Below are positions 15,482 to 22,506 of a stretch of DNA of 60,874 nucleotides, in pieces. The DNA lies in the NCBI RefSeq assembly GCF_013401435.1, contig NZ_JACBGN010000009.1, forward strand, positions 1-60,874, written 5' to 3'. How positions within the stretch are numbered: position 1 is the first letter of the stretch; every line of letters begins with the position of its first letter. A program made the translations under genes and the position numbers. Under the pieces are notes generated by a model. It saw only the letters and a list, made by a program, of their open reading frames with translations, ran no database searches and was not told where the DNA came from. The stretch is from Streptomyces sp. BR123. GTDB taxonomy: Bacteria; Actinomycetota; Actinomycetes; Streptomycetales; Streptomycetaceae.

Positions 15482-17127
15482 TAGGACCCGGCGGGCCGGA
15501 GCCGGTCGGCGAGGGCCTCGAAGTCGGTCCACGGCTGCTGCGGGGGCCGCGCGTCCCAGACCTTCTGGGACAGCGCGGCCAGCGGCAGCCGGATCCCGTC
15601 GGCCACCTGGGCCTGGGTCTGGGCCCCGGCGAGGTCGCTCCAGACGGCGAGCCGGCCGCCCAGGATCTGCGGCCCGTACCTGGCGGGCACGGGGGTGGTC
15701 CCGCGCAGGACCAGCGGGGTCCACTCCTCGTAGATCCGCCGGCCGGTGGGGTAGGTGAACTGGTTCGGCTGCCCCAGCACGTAGTAGAGGTACTCGTCGT
15801 TGAGGTTGACGACCTTGCGGCCCTCGTCGAGGTACGGGAGCGGCGGCCGGGCCCCGGTCTCACGGCCGGTCCAGTACTCGACCTGGATGTCCTGCGCGGC
15901 CCGCGCCACCCCGCCCGCGAACAGGCCGTCGTTCCACGCCTTGGGCACCCGGCCCGCCGGGCGCACCACGCCCGCCCGGTCGTTCAGCCAGCCCGTGGCG
16001 AGGTCCTGCACCTTCGCCGAGGGCCCGTACCGCTGCCGCGCGGCCTGCGCGAGCTGCGGGAAGGAGGCCTGCGGGTCGCGGTAGACCAGCGCCTGGTACT
16101 CGTCGGCCCCCAGGTGCCAGGTGGTGCCCGGGAACAGCGGCAGGTACTCGCGCAGCAGTTCGTCGACGAGCCGGGCCGCGGCCGGGTTCGAGATGTCCAC
16201 GGCTCCCTTGACCGCGCGGCCCTGTACGTCGCGCAGCTGCAGGTCGGGGTGGGCGCGCAGCACCGCGCCGAGATGGCCCGGGGAGTCGATCTCGGGGACG
16301 ACGGCGATGTGCAGGCGGGCGGCGAGCTCGGTGATCCGCCGGACCTCCGCCTTGGTCAGGTGGGGGGTGGAGACGATCTCGGGGTGGGTGTCGGACTGGA
16401 TCCGGAAGGCCTGGTCGTCGGAGAAGTGCAGGCCGAGCTGGTTGAGCTTGAGGTCGGCCATTTCGCGCAGCCGGGCCTCGATCCACGGCGCGGTGTAGTT
16501 CTTCCGGGCGGTGTCGAGGTTCAGGCCGCGCTGCGGTTTGGCCGGCGCGTCGCGCACGGTGCCCTCGGGAGCCGAGCCGGCCGCCTTCACCGCCTGTTTG
16601 AGGGTCCGGGTGCCGTAGAAGACCCCGGCCTGGTCGGGGCCGGTGACGCGGGCGCGGCCGTCCTTCACGGTGAGGGTGTACGACTCAGGGGGCCCGGAGT
16701 CCGGCGCGGCGAGTGCGAGTTCGACGTCCCCGGGACGTGCGGCGGCCTTGTCGGTGAAGCCGAGCCGGAGTTCGCCGGCGAGCAGCCTGCCCTCGTCGGC
16801 GAGGGCCGCGCTGTTCGCCGCCGGTACGACGACCCGCGCGCCCGGGGCGGGTTTCCAGCCGGGGCCGCGGGCGGGGGTGTGCTCGCGTACGGCCGGGATG
16901 GTCCGCGGGGCGGAGGACATCGGGTACGACGGTGTCGGCGAGGGAAGGGTCGGCGCGGCCGCCGGTCCGGTGCCCGGTACCTGCCCGGCCGGGCCGGTGG
17001 GGGCGGCGCCCGTCCCGCGGCCGCCGCCCGGGGCGGCGGTGCAGGAGGAGACGGCGAAGGCGACCAGCGCGGCGACGGCCGCCGTCGCCAGGGCGCGGCC
17101 TGTCCTGTACTGCCCGGTTCGTCTCAT
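15481..17127 (-). CDS. GH20 beta-N-acetylhexosaminidase, lipoprotein
   Basis: A 548-residue exported enzyme. The N-terminus is a lipoprotein signal with the lipobox AVSSC (about residues 25-29), followed by a Pro/Gly/Ala linker. The GH20 parts are an N-terminal GH20b fold (about 95-200) and a TIM barrel starting 'RGLNLDTARKNY'. The catalytic Asp-Glu pair is in WHLGADEYQ. It removes terminal GlcNAc or GalNAc from chitin or peptidoglycan fragments outside the membrane. The stop codon TAA is formed from the TA target duplication and the first base of the neighbouring IS; without the element the frame would end at TAG at the same place, so the protein is complete. Confidence 0.93.
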   Translation of the reverse strand: MRRTGQYRTGRALATAAVAALVAFAVSSCTAAPGGGRGTGAAPTGPAGQVPGTGPAAAPTLPSPTPSYPMSSAPRTIPAVREHTPARGPGWKPAPGARVVVPAANSAALADEGRLLAGELRLGFTDKAAARPGDVELALAAPDSGPPESYTLTVKDGRARVTGPDQAGVFYGTRTLKQAVKAAGSAPEGTVRDAPAKPQRGLNLDTARKNYTAPWIEARLREMADLKLNQLGLHFSDDQAFRIQSDTHPEIVSTPHLTKAEVRRITELAARLHIAVVPEIDSPGHLGAVLRAHPDLQLRDVQGRAVKGAVDISNPAAARLVDELLREYLPLFPGTTWHLGADEYQALVYRDPQASFPQLAQAARQRYGPSAKVQDLATGWLNDRAGVVRPAGRVPKAWNDGLFAGGVARAAQDIQVEYWTGRETGARPPLPYLDEGRKVVNLNDEYLYYVLGQPNQFTYPTGRRIYEEWTPLVLRGTTPVPARYGPQILGGRLAVWSDLAGAQTQAQVADGIRLPLAALSQKVWDARPPQQPWTDFEALADRLRPAGS

Positions 17128-17208
17128 GATGCACCCGTGTCCCCGTATCCCCGTGGCCCCGGTACCAACCTGGCACGGGGGACACGGGCTCGCGACTCGG
17201 CGCGGGCC

Positions 17209-17673
17209 TCAGGCGGCCGGCGCGCCGTCCCCGTCGTGTGCGGCGAGTTCGGCGAGGGCGGCGGCGGCGAAGCCGTGGTCCTCGTCGGGAGCGGCCCCGC
17301 CCACGCCGACGGCGCCGATGGTCCGGCCCTCGCGACGGACGGGCAGCCCGCCGGCGATGAACAGCAGCGGCCGGTCGAGGGCGGTGGGCAGGGTGTGGAA
17401 CGGCCCGTCGGGGCGGACGGCGTCGACCAGGTCGGCCGTGGGGGCGTTCAGCTGGAGGGAGGTGAAGGCCTTGCGGGTGCTGGTCTCGCCGGAGATCAGC
17501 ACGGCCCGGTCGTCGCGGCGGAAGGCGAGCAGGTGGCCGCCCGCGTCGAGGACGGTGACGCTCACGGTGGCGCCGGCCGCTTCGGCGGCGGCCCGGGCGG
17601 CGGAGACGAGGAGCTCGGCGTCGTCGGTGGTCAGCGGGGCGACGGCAGTGCGGGGGCGGATGGCGGTGGACAT
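17209..17673 (-). CDS. GlcG/HbpS family protein
   Basis: A 154-residue single-domain protein of the GlcG/HbpS (DUF336) fold. It shows 'VTVLDAGGHLLAFRRDDRA', 'STRKAFTSLQLNAPT' and 'LPVRREGRTIGAVGVGGAAPDEDHGFA', the three blocks that define the family. Streptomyces HbpS is exported and binds haem or iron, but this copy has no signal peptide and is probably cytosolic. A GGGAGAA site lies about 7 nt before the ATG at 17673. It follows the MFS gene on the same strand with a 95-bp gap, so co-transcription under MarR control is possible. Ligand unknown. Confidence 0.9.
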   Translation of the reverse strand: MSTAIRPRTAVAPLTTDDAELLVSAARAAAEAAGATVSVTVLDAGGHLLAFRRDDRAVLISGETSTRKAFTSLQLNAPTADLVDAVRPDGPFHTLPTALDRPLLFIAGGLPVRREGRTIGAVGVGGAAPDEDHGFAAAALAELAAHDGDGAPAA

Positions 17674-17768
17674 GGCGGGGTTCTCCCGGGTTGGTGCGGT
17701 CGGGTGGCGGTGTGAGTGCGGAGGGTGTGCCGCGGATCGGCTGATCGGCTGATCGGCGGACGGGCGGG

Positions 17769-18995
17769 TCAGCGGCGGGCGGCGACGGCCTCTGGAGCCG
17801 CGGCGCCCCGGGCGGATGCGGAGGCGGCGGCGAGCCGCCCCGGGCGGAGGGCCGTCGGCCGCTCCAGCGCGCCGGAGACGAGGGCGAGGACCAGGGCGGA
17901 GCCGGCCATGGCGGCACCGACCCAGTTCGGGGCGGTCCAGCCGTACCCGGCGGCGATCACGATCCCGCCCAGCCAGGTGGCGAGCGCGTTGCCGAGGTTG
18001 AAGGCGCCGATGTTGACGGCGGAGGCCAGGGTGGGCGCACCGGCGGCCTGGTCGAGGACCCGCTTCTGCAGGGGAGGGACGGTCGCGAAACCGAGGGCTC
18101 CGATGAGGACGACGGTGACGGCGGCGCCGGCCTTGGAGTGGGCGGTGAGCGTGAAGAGGGCCAGGACGAGCGCCAGAGCGCCCAGGGAGGCGTACAGCAT
18201 CGGCATCAGCGCCCGGTCGGCGAACCGTCCGCCGACGAAGTTGCCGGCGACCATGCCGAGACCGAAGAGGACGAGGATCCAGGTGACGGAGGAGTCGGCG
18301 AAGCCGGCGACCTCGGTCATCATCGGCGTGATGTAGGTGATGGCGGCGAAGACCCCGCCGAAGCCGAGGATGGTCATGGCCATCGCGAGCAGCACCTGGA
18401 CGTTCTTGAAGGCGGCCAGTTCGTGGCGGATCCGGACGCCCTCGGGCCGGGGCGGTTCGGGGACCAGCCGGGCGATCCCGAGCAGCCCGAGGAGGCCGAG
18501 GGCGGCGACGAGCAGGAAGGTGGTGCGCCAGCCGAAGGTCTGGCCGACGAGGGTGCCGAGGGGAACGCCGACGACGTTGGCGACCGTCAGGCCCGTGAAC
18601 ATCATCGCGATCGCGCCGGCCTTCTTCTCGGGGGCGACGAGCTCCGCGGCGACGACCGCGCCGATGCCGAAGAAGGCGCCGTGGGCGAGGGAGGCGACGA
18701 CCCGCCCGGCCAGCATGGCGCTGAAGACGGGGGCGAGTGCGGAGAGCACGTTGCCGGCCACGAACAGTCCCATGAGCAGCATCAGCATGCGTTTGCGGGG
18801 GATGCGCGTGCCCAGCACGGTCATCAGCGGCGCGCCGAATACGACGCCGAGGGCGTATCCGCTGGCGAGGTAGCCGGCGGTCGGGATGGAGACGCCGTAG
18901 TCGGCGGCGACCTCGGGGAGCAGACCCATGATCACGAACTCGGTGGTGCCGATCCCGAAGGCTCCGATGGCCAGGGCGAGCAGGGCGAGAGGCAT
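17769..18995 (-). CDS. MFS efflux transporter (DHA1 family, AraJ/Cml-like)
   Basis: A 408-residue permease with twelve predicted helices. Its opening 'GAFGIGTTEFVIMGLLPEVA' is the signature of the AraJ/chloramphenicol-resistance-like DHA1 branch, and the helix 2-3 loop carries the MFS motif in 'GAPLMTVLGTRIPRKRML'. Such proteins export drugs or sugars with protons. It is divergent from a MarR regulator, the usual arrangement for a ligand-induced efflux pump, with direct repeats in the shared promoter. Confidence 0.93.
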   Translation of the reverse strand: MPLALLALAIGAFGIGTTEFVIMGLLPEVAADYGVSIPTAGYLASGYALGVVFGAPLMTVLGTRIPRKRMLMLLMGLFVAGNVLSALAPVFSAMLAGRVVASLAHGAFFGIGAVVAAELVAPEKKAGAIAMMFTGLTVANVVGVPLGTLVGQTFGWRTTFLLVAALGLLGLLGIARLVPEPPRPEGVRIRHELAAFKNVQVLLAMAMTILGFGGVFAAITYITPMMTEVAGFADSSVTWILVLFGLGMVAGNFVGGRFADRALMPMLYASLGALALVLALFTLTAHSKAGAAVTVVLIGALGFATVPPLQKRVLDQAAGAPTLASAVNIGAFNLGNALATWLGGIVIAAGYGWTAPNWVGAAMAGSALVLALVSGALERPTALRPGRLAAASASARGAAAPEAVAARR

Positions 18996-19085
18996 GAGGG
19001 GAGGTGCCCTTCAGGGGTGGGGGTGGTGGTGGGCGCGGCAGCACCGCCAATGATTGCGATCGCCGACTGCCTGCGTACACATTAA

Positions 19086-19120
19086 TTGCAGACGCGGGAT
19101 ACTTGCAAGCGCGGGCTATT
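19086..19120. promoter_or_regulatory. Direct-repeat operator candidate between MFS and MarR genes
   Basis: Two related 17-mers, TTGCAGACGCGGGATAC and TTGCAAGCGCGGGCTAT, lie 18 bp apart and span the small palindrome CTTGCAAG (19102-19109). They sit between divergent MFS and MarR genes where a MarR dimer site is expected. Confidence 0.45.
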
Positions 19121-19194
19121 GCGTCCGTCGCCTATCCTGGAGGTACCCGCGTACGGGGAACCGGCCCGGACCGGGGATCTGCAAGGAGGAGCCC

Positions 19195-19674
19195 ATGACG
19201 GCCACGGACAGCGCGCTGACCGCCCTCGCCCAGGGCTGGTGCGCCCTCTCCCTGCTGCACGGGCGGATCGAGGCGCACATCGAGCGGGCCCTGCAGGCCG
19301 AGCACGGGCTGAGCGTGCGCGAGTACTCGCTGCTCGACGTCCTCAGCCGCCAGCACAACGGGCCGGGCGGCCACCTGCGCATGAACCAGGTCGCCGACGC
19401 GGTGGTCCTCAGCCAGAGCGCCACCACCCGGCTGGTCAGCAGGCTGGAGGACCGCGGGCTGCTGAGCCGCTACCTTTGCGACACCGACCGCCGCGGCATC
19501 TACACCGATGTGAGCGAGGCGGGCCTGGCCCTGCTGGCCGCTGCCCGGCCGACCAACGACACCGCGCTGCGCGAGGCCTTGGACGAGGCCGGGCTCAAGC
19601 CCGAGCTCGCCCCGCTGGTCGCCGCCGTGGAAAACATCCGGCCCGGCACGGGCACCCCCGCGGTTGGGGCATGA
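19195..19674 (+). CDS. MarR family transcriptional regulator
   Basis: A 159-residue regulator with the MarR winged helix. 'LSVREYSLLDVLSRQ' leads into the HTH 'MNQVADAVVLSQSATTRLVS' and the wing follows with 'CDTDRRGIYTDVSEAGLALL'. A perfect AAGGAGGA ribosome site lies five nt before the ATG at 19195. It is divergent from the MFS pump and is the likely repressor of it; the ligand is not known. Confidence 0.93.
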   Translation: MTATDSALTALAQGWCALSLLHGRIEAHIERALQAEHGLSVREYSLLDVLSRQHNGPGGHLRMNQVADAVVLSQSATTRLVSRLEDRGLLSRYLCDTDRRGIYTDVSEAGLALLAAARPTNDTALREALDEAGLKPELAPLVAAVENIRPGTGTPAVGA

Positions 19675-19681
19675 TCGAGGG

Positions 19682-20386
19682 ATGTCTGAACGGATCATTG
19701 CCGCCTGCGACGGGGCGGCGAAGGGCAATCCCGGGCCTGCCGGATGGGCGTGGGTCATCGCCGACGCCGAGGGCCGCCCGGAGCGGTGGGAGGCCGGCCC
19801 GCTGGGCCGGGCCACGAACAACGTGGGCGAACTGACGGCCCTGCAGCGGCTGCTCGAGGCGCTCGCCCCGGGGACGGCCGTCGAGGTGCGCATGGACTCG
19901 CAGTACGCGATGAAGGCCGTCACCCAGTGGCTCCCCGCCTGGAAGCGCAACGGGTGGAAGACCGCCGCGGGCAAGCCGGTGGCCAACCGGGAGCTGGTCG
20001 AGCGCATCGACGGGCTGCTGGCGGAGCGGGACGTGGAGTTCCGCTACGTCCCCGCGCACCGCACGGACGGCGACCGGCTGAACGCCATCGCCGACCAGGC
20101 CGCCAGCGACGCGGCCGTCTCCCAGGAGGCCGCCGGCACCGCGCTCGGCCACACCGACCCGCCCCTGCCGGACCCCGGCCGTGCCGCGCCCGCCCGGGGG
20201 ACCGCCGGCACCCGGGCGAAGAAGGCGGCGTCCGGCCGCGGCCGCGCTTCCGTCAAGGCGAAGTTCCCCGGCAGCTGCCCCTGCGGGAAGCCGTACGCGT
20301 CCGGCGAGACCATCGCCAAGGTCGGCGCCCGCTGGGGGCACCTCGCCTGCGCCGGCGCCTCCGGCCCGGCCGACGCCGCGGACTGA
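19682..20386 (+). CDS. RNase HI with C-terminal Cys-rich extension
   Basis: A 234-residue protein. Residues 1-145 are RNase HI: 'AACDGAAKGNPGPAGWAW' (first Asp), 'NNVGELTALQRLL' (Glu), 'RMDSQYAMKAV' (Asp) and the last Asp in 'NAIADQAASD'. It degrades RNA in RNA-DNA hybrids. A Pro/Ala/Lys linker leads to a tail with SCPCGKPYASGETI...GHLAC, whose C-x-C and H-x-x-C spacing suggests a small zinc-binding element not found in E. coli RNase HI. The ATG at 19682 lies 7 nt after the MarR stop, so the two may be co-transcribed. Confidence 0.92.
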   Translation: MSERIIAACDGAAKGNPGPAGWAWVIADAEGRPERWEAGPLGRATNNVGELTALQRLLEALAPGTAVEVRMDSQYAMKAVTQWLPAWKRNGWKTAAGKPVANRELVERIDGLLAERDVEFRYVPAHRTDGDRLNAIADQAASDAAVSQEAAGTALGHTDPPLPDPGRAAPARGTAGTRAKKAASGRGRASVKAKFPGSCPCGKPYASGETIAKVGARWGHLACAGASGPADAAD

Positions 20387-20429
20387 CCCGGCCGCGGCAG
20401 CGGTCGCGGCCAGGGCCCTCCGGCGCCCG

Positions 20430-20522
20430 GCGCTCCGCGGGAGGTGCCGCGAGGGGCCGGTGACCGTCTGCGGCCCGGTTGTGGCCGGTCGCACAGCCCC
20501 GCGCCCCTCCGGGGCGCTGCCG
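20430..20522. repeat. Copy A of a dispersed intergenic repeat
   Basis: About 93 bp that match 24162-24256 almost throughout, including GGGAGGTGCCGCGAGGG, CTGCGGCCCGGT and GTGGCCGGTCGC, and ending in a short hairpin of GCGCCCC...GGGGCGC type. It lies between the convergent 3' ends of the RNase H and membrane-protein genes. Very similar sequences are common between Streptomyces genes in my memory of such genomes; I cannot verify this here. Confidence 0.8.
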
Positions 20523-20579
20523 ATCCGCGCTGCCGGACCGCGCTGCCGGACCACGCTGACGAACCGCGCTGCCGAACCG
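20515..20579. repeat. 13-bp tandem repeat, five units
   Basis: Five consecutive 13-mers of the type CGCTGCCGGACCG (20515, 20528, 20541, 20554 and 20567) differ at one to three positions. They begin inside the end of intergenic repeat copy A and finish before the 3' end of the leftward gene at 20602. Confidence 0.8.
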
Positions 20580-20601
20580 CGGCCGGCTTCGCCACGGCCG
20601 C

Positions 20602-21150
20602 TCAGCCCGTCCTGCTCGCGCTGGGGGTCGGGATACGCGACGGCGAGGACTGCAGCGGAGTCCCGGTTGCCGACGGCGCCCCCGGCGGATGCCCGGACCG
20701 CGACGGGGAGGCCGGGGGCGCCGACCGCGACCCCGACGGGCCCGGCGACGCACCGGGGGGCGGCGCCGTCCGGCTCCCCGGTGTCGCGGGCGGGGACGAC
20801 GGCACCGCCGACGGGGCGGGGCTGCCGGACGGGCCCGGCCCGGGCCCGGGGGAACCCAGGTCGGGCGGGGAGGCAGGCGGCACCGGGCGGGCGGGCGGCG
20901 CATCCGGGGCCAGGACGGCGTATCCGGCCACGGCGGCGGCCGCCGCGGCCAGTCCCGCCAGCGGCACCGCCCAGCGCCGCGAACGCAGCCACGCCAGGGG
21001 CCCCGGCCGCCGCAGGTGCAGCCCGGGCGGAGCCGCGGGGCGCAGCTCGCGTACGGTGACCGAGGCCGCCCGGGCGTCGAGCGCGGCCCGCAGCCTGCGC
21101 TCGACCGGTCTTTCGCACGCGGCCCCGTCGGGGCGCTCTCCGTACGTCAT
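20602..21150 (-). CDS. Single-pass membrane protein with Pro/Ser-rich extracellular tail, sigma-factor partner
   Basis: A 182-residue protein. The cytosolic N-terminus (about 1-60) is charged; one membrane helix 'WAVPLAGLAAAAAAVAGYAV' follows at about 61-80; the rest is a low-complexity Pro/Ser/Gly tail outside the cell. The ATG at 21150 overlaps the stop of the sigma-factor gene (ATGA), so the two are co-translated. The position and topology suggest an anti-sigma or sensor role, but the usual zinc-binding anti-sigma motif (HxxxCxxC) is not seen, so this stays an inference. Confidence 0.8.
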   Translation of the reverse strand: MTYGERPDGAACERPVERRLRAALDARAASVTVRELRPAAPPGLHLRRPGPLAWLRSRRWAVPLAGLAAAAAAVAGYAVLAPDAPPARPVPPASPPDLGSPGPGPGPSGSPAPSAVPSSPPATPGSRTAPPPGASPGPSGSRSAPPASPSRSGHPPGAPSATGTPLQSSPSRIPTPSASRTG

Positions 21151-21878
21151 ACGCGTCCCTCCAGAATCCGTTCCAGCGCGTCCAGCGCGCGGCTCGCGTT
21201 CGACTTCACCGCGCCCCGGCTGATCCCGAGGGTGGTGGCGATCTCCGCCTCGCTCAGGTCGGCCCAGTAGCGCAGCACCAGGACCTGCCGGCGGCGCGGG
21301 GTGAGCCGGGCGAGCGCGGCGAGGACCTCCCGGTGGGCCTCGTCGAGGACCACGTGCTCCTCCGCGGACGGCAGGTCCCGCGCCGGGGGCGGGGTCCAGG
21401 CGCGGGCCGTGCGCCGGCGGCGCAGGACGGACCGGGAGGTGTTGACCACGGCGGTGCGCAGGTAGCCCAGGGCGTTGTCGACCTCGGCGATGTCCTCTCC
21501 GTGGCGGCGGTACAGGGCCGTGAACGCGTCCTGCACCACGTCCTCGGCGGTGGCGGGGTCGTCGACGAGCAGGAGGGCCAGGCGGACCATCGGCAGCCGG
21601 TGGGCGTGGTAGAGCTCGGAGACCGTCGGGCGCGGCGGACCCCACGCCGGATCCCCGTGGTCGGCCGGGGTGCTGTCGTGCAGGGACCCGCTCCGGTGGG
21701 CGGGCCCGGCTCCGTACGGCGATGCCGCGGCCGGCGGGGGCACGGCCGGGGCCGGGCGGGCGGCGGCCCCGGCGGGCCGCTCACGGCGCAGCGCCCTCGC
21801 CAGCAGGCCCCGCCACGCCCGGCCGAAGCCGGGCGCGGGGGGCCGTGCGAGGAGTACCGGTGGTGCGAGGTGGAGCAC
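21147..21878 (-). CDS. SigE-type ECF RNA polymerase sigma factor
   Basis: A 243-residue sigma factor. Region 2 is in 'LLVDDPATAEDVVQDAFTAL' with 'NALGYLRTAVVNTSRSVLRR'; region 4 is 'LTPRRRQVLVLRYWADLSEAEIATTLG' followed by the recognition helix 'SRGAVKSNASRALDAL'. The first 80 residues are Pro/Ala-rich and atypical, so a later start may be used, although I keep the ATG at 21878 that opens right after the LAxTG gene. It is part of the unit LAxTG protein, sigma factor, membrane partner, which suggests it responds to the cell surface. Confidence 0.9.
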   Translation of the reverse strand: MLHLAPPVLLARPPAPGFGRAWRGLLARALRRERPAGAAARPAPAVPPPAAASPYGAGPAHRSGSLHDSTPADHGDPAWGPPRPTVSELYHAHRLPMVRLALLLVDDPATAEDVVQDAFTALYRRHGEDIAEVDNALGYLRTAVVNTSRSVLRRRRTARAWTPPPARDLPSAEEHVVLDEAHREVLAALARLTPRRRQVLVLRYWADLSEAEIATTLGISRGAVKSNASRALDALERILEGRV

Positions 21879-21886
21879 GGGCGTCC

Positions 21887-22357
21887 TCAGCCGTTGGCGC
21901 GACGCCGGACGGCGTACAGGGTCCCGCCGCCGGCGGCCAGGAGTACGGCCGCCCCGGCTCCCAGGGCGACGTTGGTCGCGGAGGACCCGGTCTGCGCGAG
22001 CTCACCGCCCGCCGGCGAGGGGGTAGCGGACGGCGTCCGGCCCGGCGGCACGCTCGGCACCGCGCTCGGGGCGGTGCTCGGCCCGGCCGTCGCAGGGACG
22101 CTGACCGAGGGCGTCGGCCGGCCGGCCGGGGCGGTGCTCGGCGGCGCGCTCGGCACGGCGCTCGGAGCCGTGCTGGGCACGGCGGTGGGCGGCACGCTCC
22201 GCGTGGCGGTCGGCGCGGGAGACGGCGTGGCCGAGGCCGCGTGCGCGGCCGTCACCGGCCCGGCGAGGGCGGCCGCGGCGGCGGCCACGACGGCGGCGGC
22301 CGCCGCCCTGTGCAGCGACGGACGGGCGGACATAGGAACGCGCTTGAGGTTGGTCAC
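21887..22357 (-). CDS. Sortase-anchored surface protein with LAQTG motif
   Basis: A 156-residue secreted protein. The signal peptide includes 'RAAAAAVVAAAAAALAGPV' and ends near AHA-A. The mature part is a low-complexity 'PSTAPSAVPS'-type spacer. It ends in the LAQTG sorting motif, a hydrophobic helix and a RRRANG basic tail. LAxTG is the class E sortase signal used in Streptomyces (chaplins, for example). I choose the GTG at 22357 because GGAGAA lies about 6 nt upstream, while the ATG at 22333 has no ribosome site. Its stop is 8 nt before the sigma-factor start. No folded domain is present, so it looks like a wall-bound spacer protein. Confidence 0.88.
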   Translation of the reverse strand: MTNLKRVPMSARPSLHRAAAAAVVAAAAAALAGPVTAAHAASATPSPAPTATRSVPPTAVPSTAPSAVPSAPPSTAPAGRPTPSVSVPATAGPSTAPSAVPSVPPGRTPSATPSPAGGELAQTGSSATNVALGAGAAVLLAAGGGTLYAVRRRANG

Positions 22358-22506
22358 GGTGGTTCTCCACGGTCGGGTCGAGGACGTGGAACGACGCCCT
22401 TCACCCCCGCACGACGCGCGGCCCCCCGGGAGGTTGCCGCCCTGTGCGGAAAAATTTCCGCGGACCTCCGGCGCGGCGCCGACCCGGGTCCGGGACACGC
22501 CCGGCT

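Noticed and set aside
17745..17770. Short repeat of GATCGGCTG units between GlcG and MFS genes
   Set aside because: Only about two and a half copies; too short to call a functional repeat.
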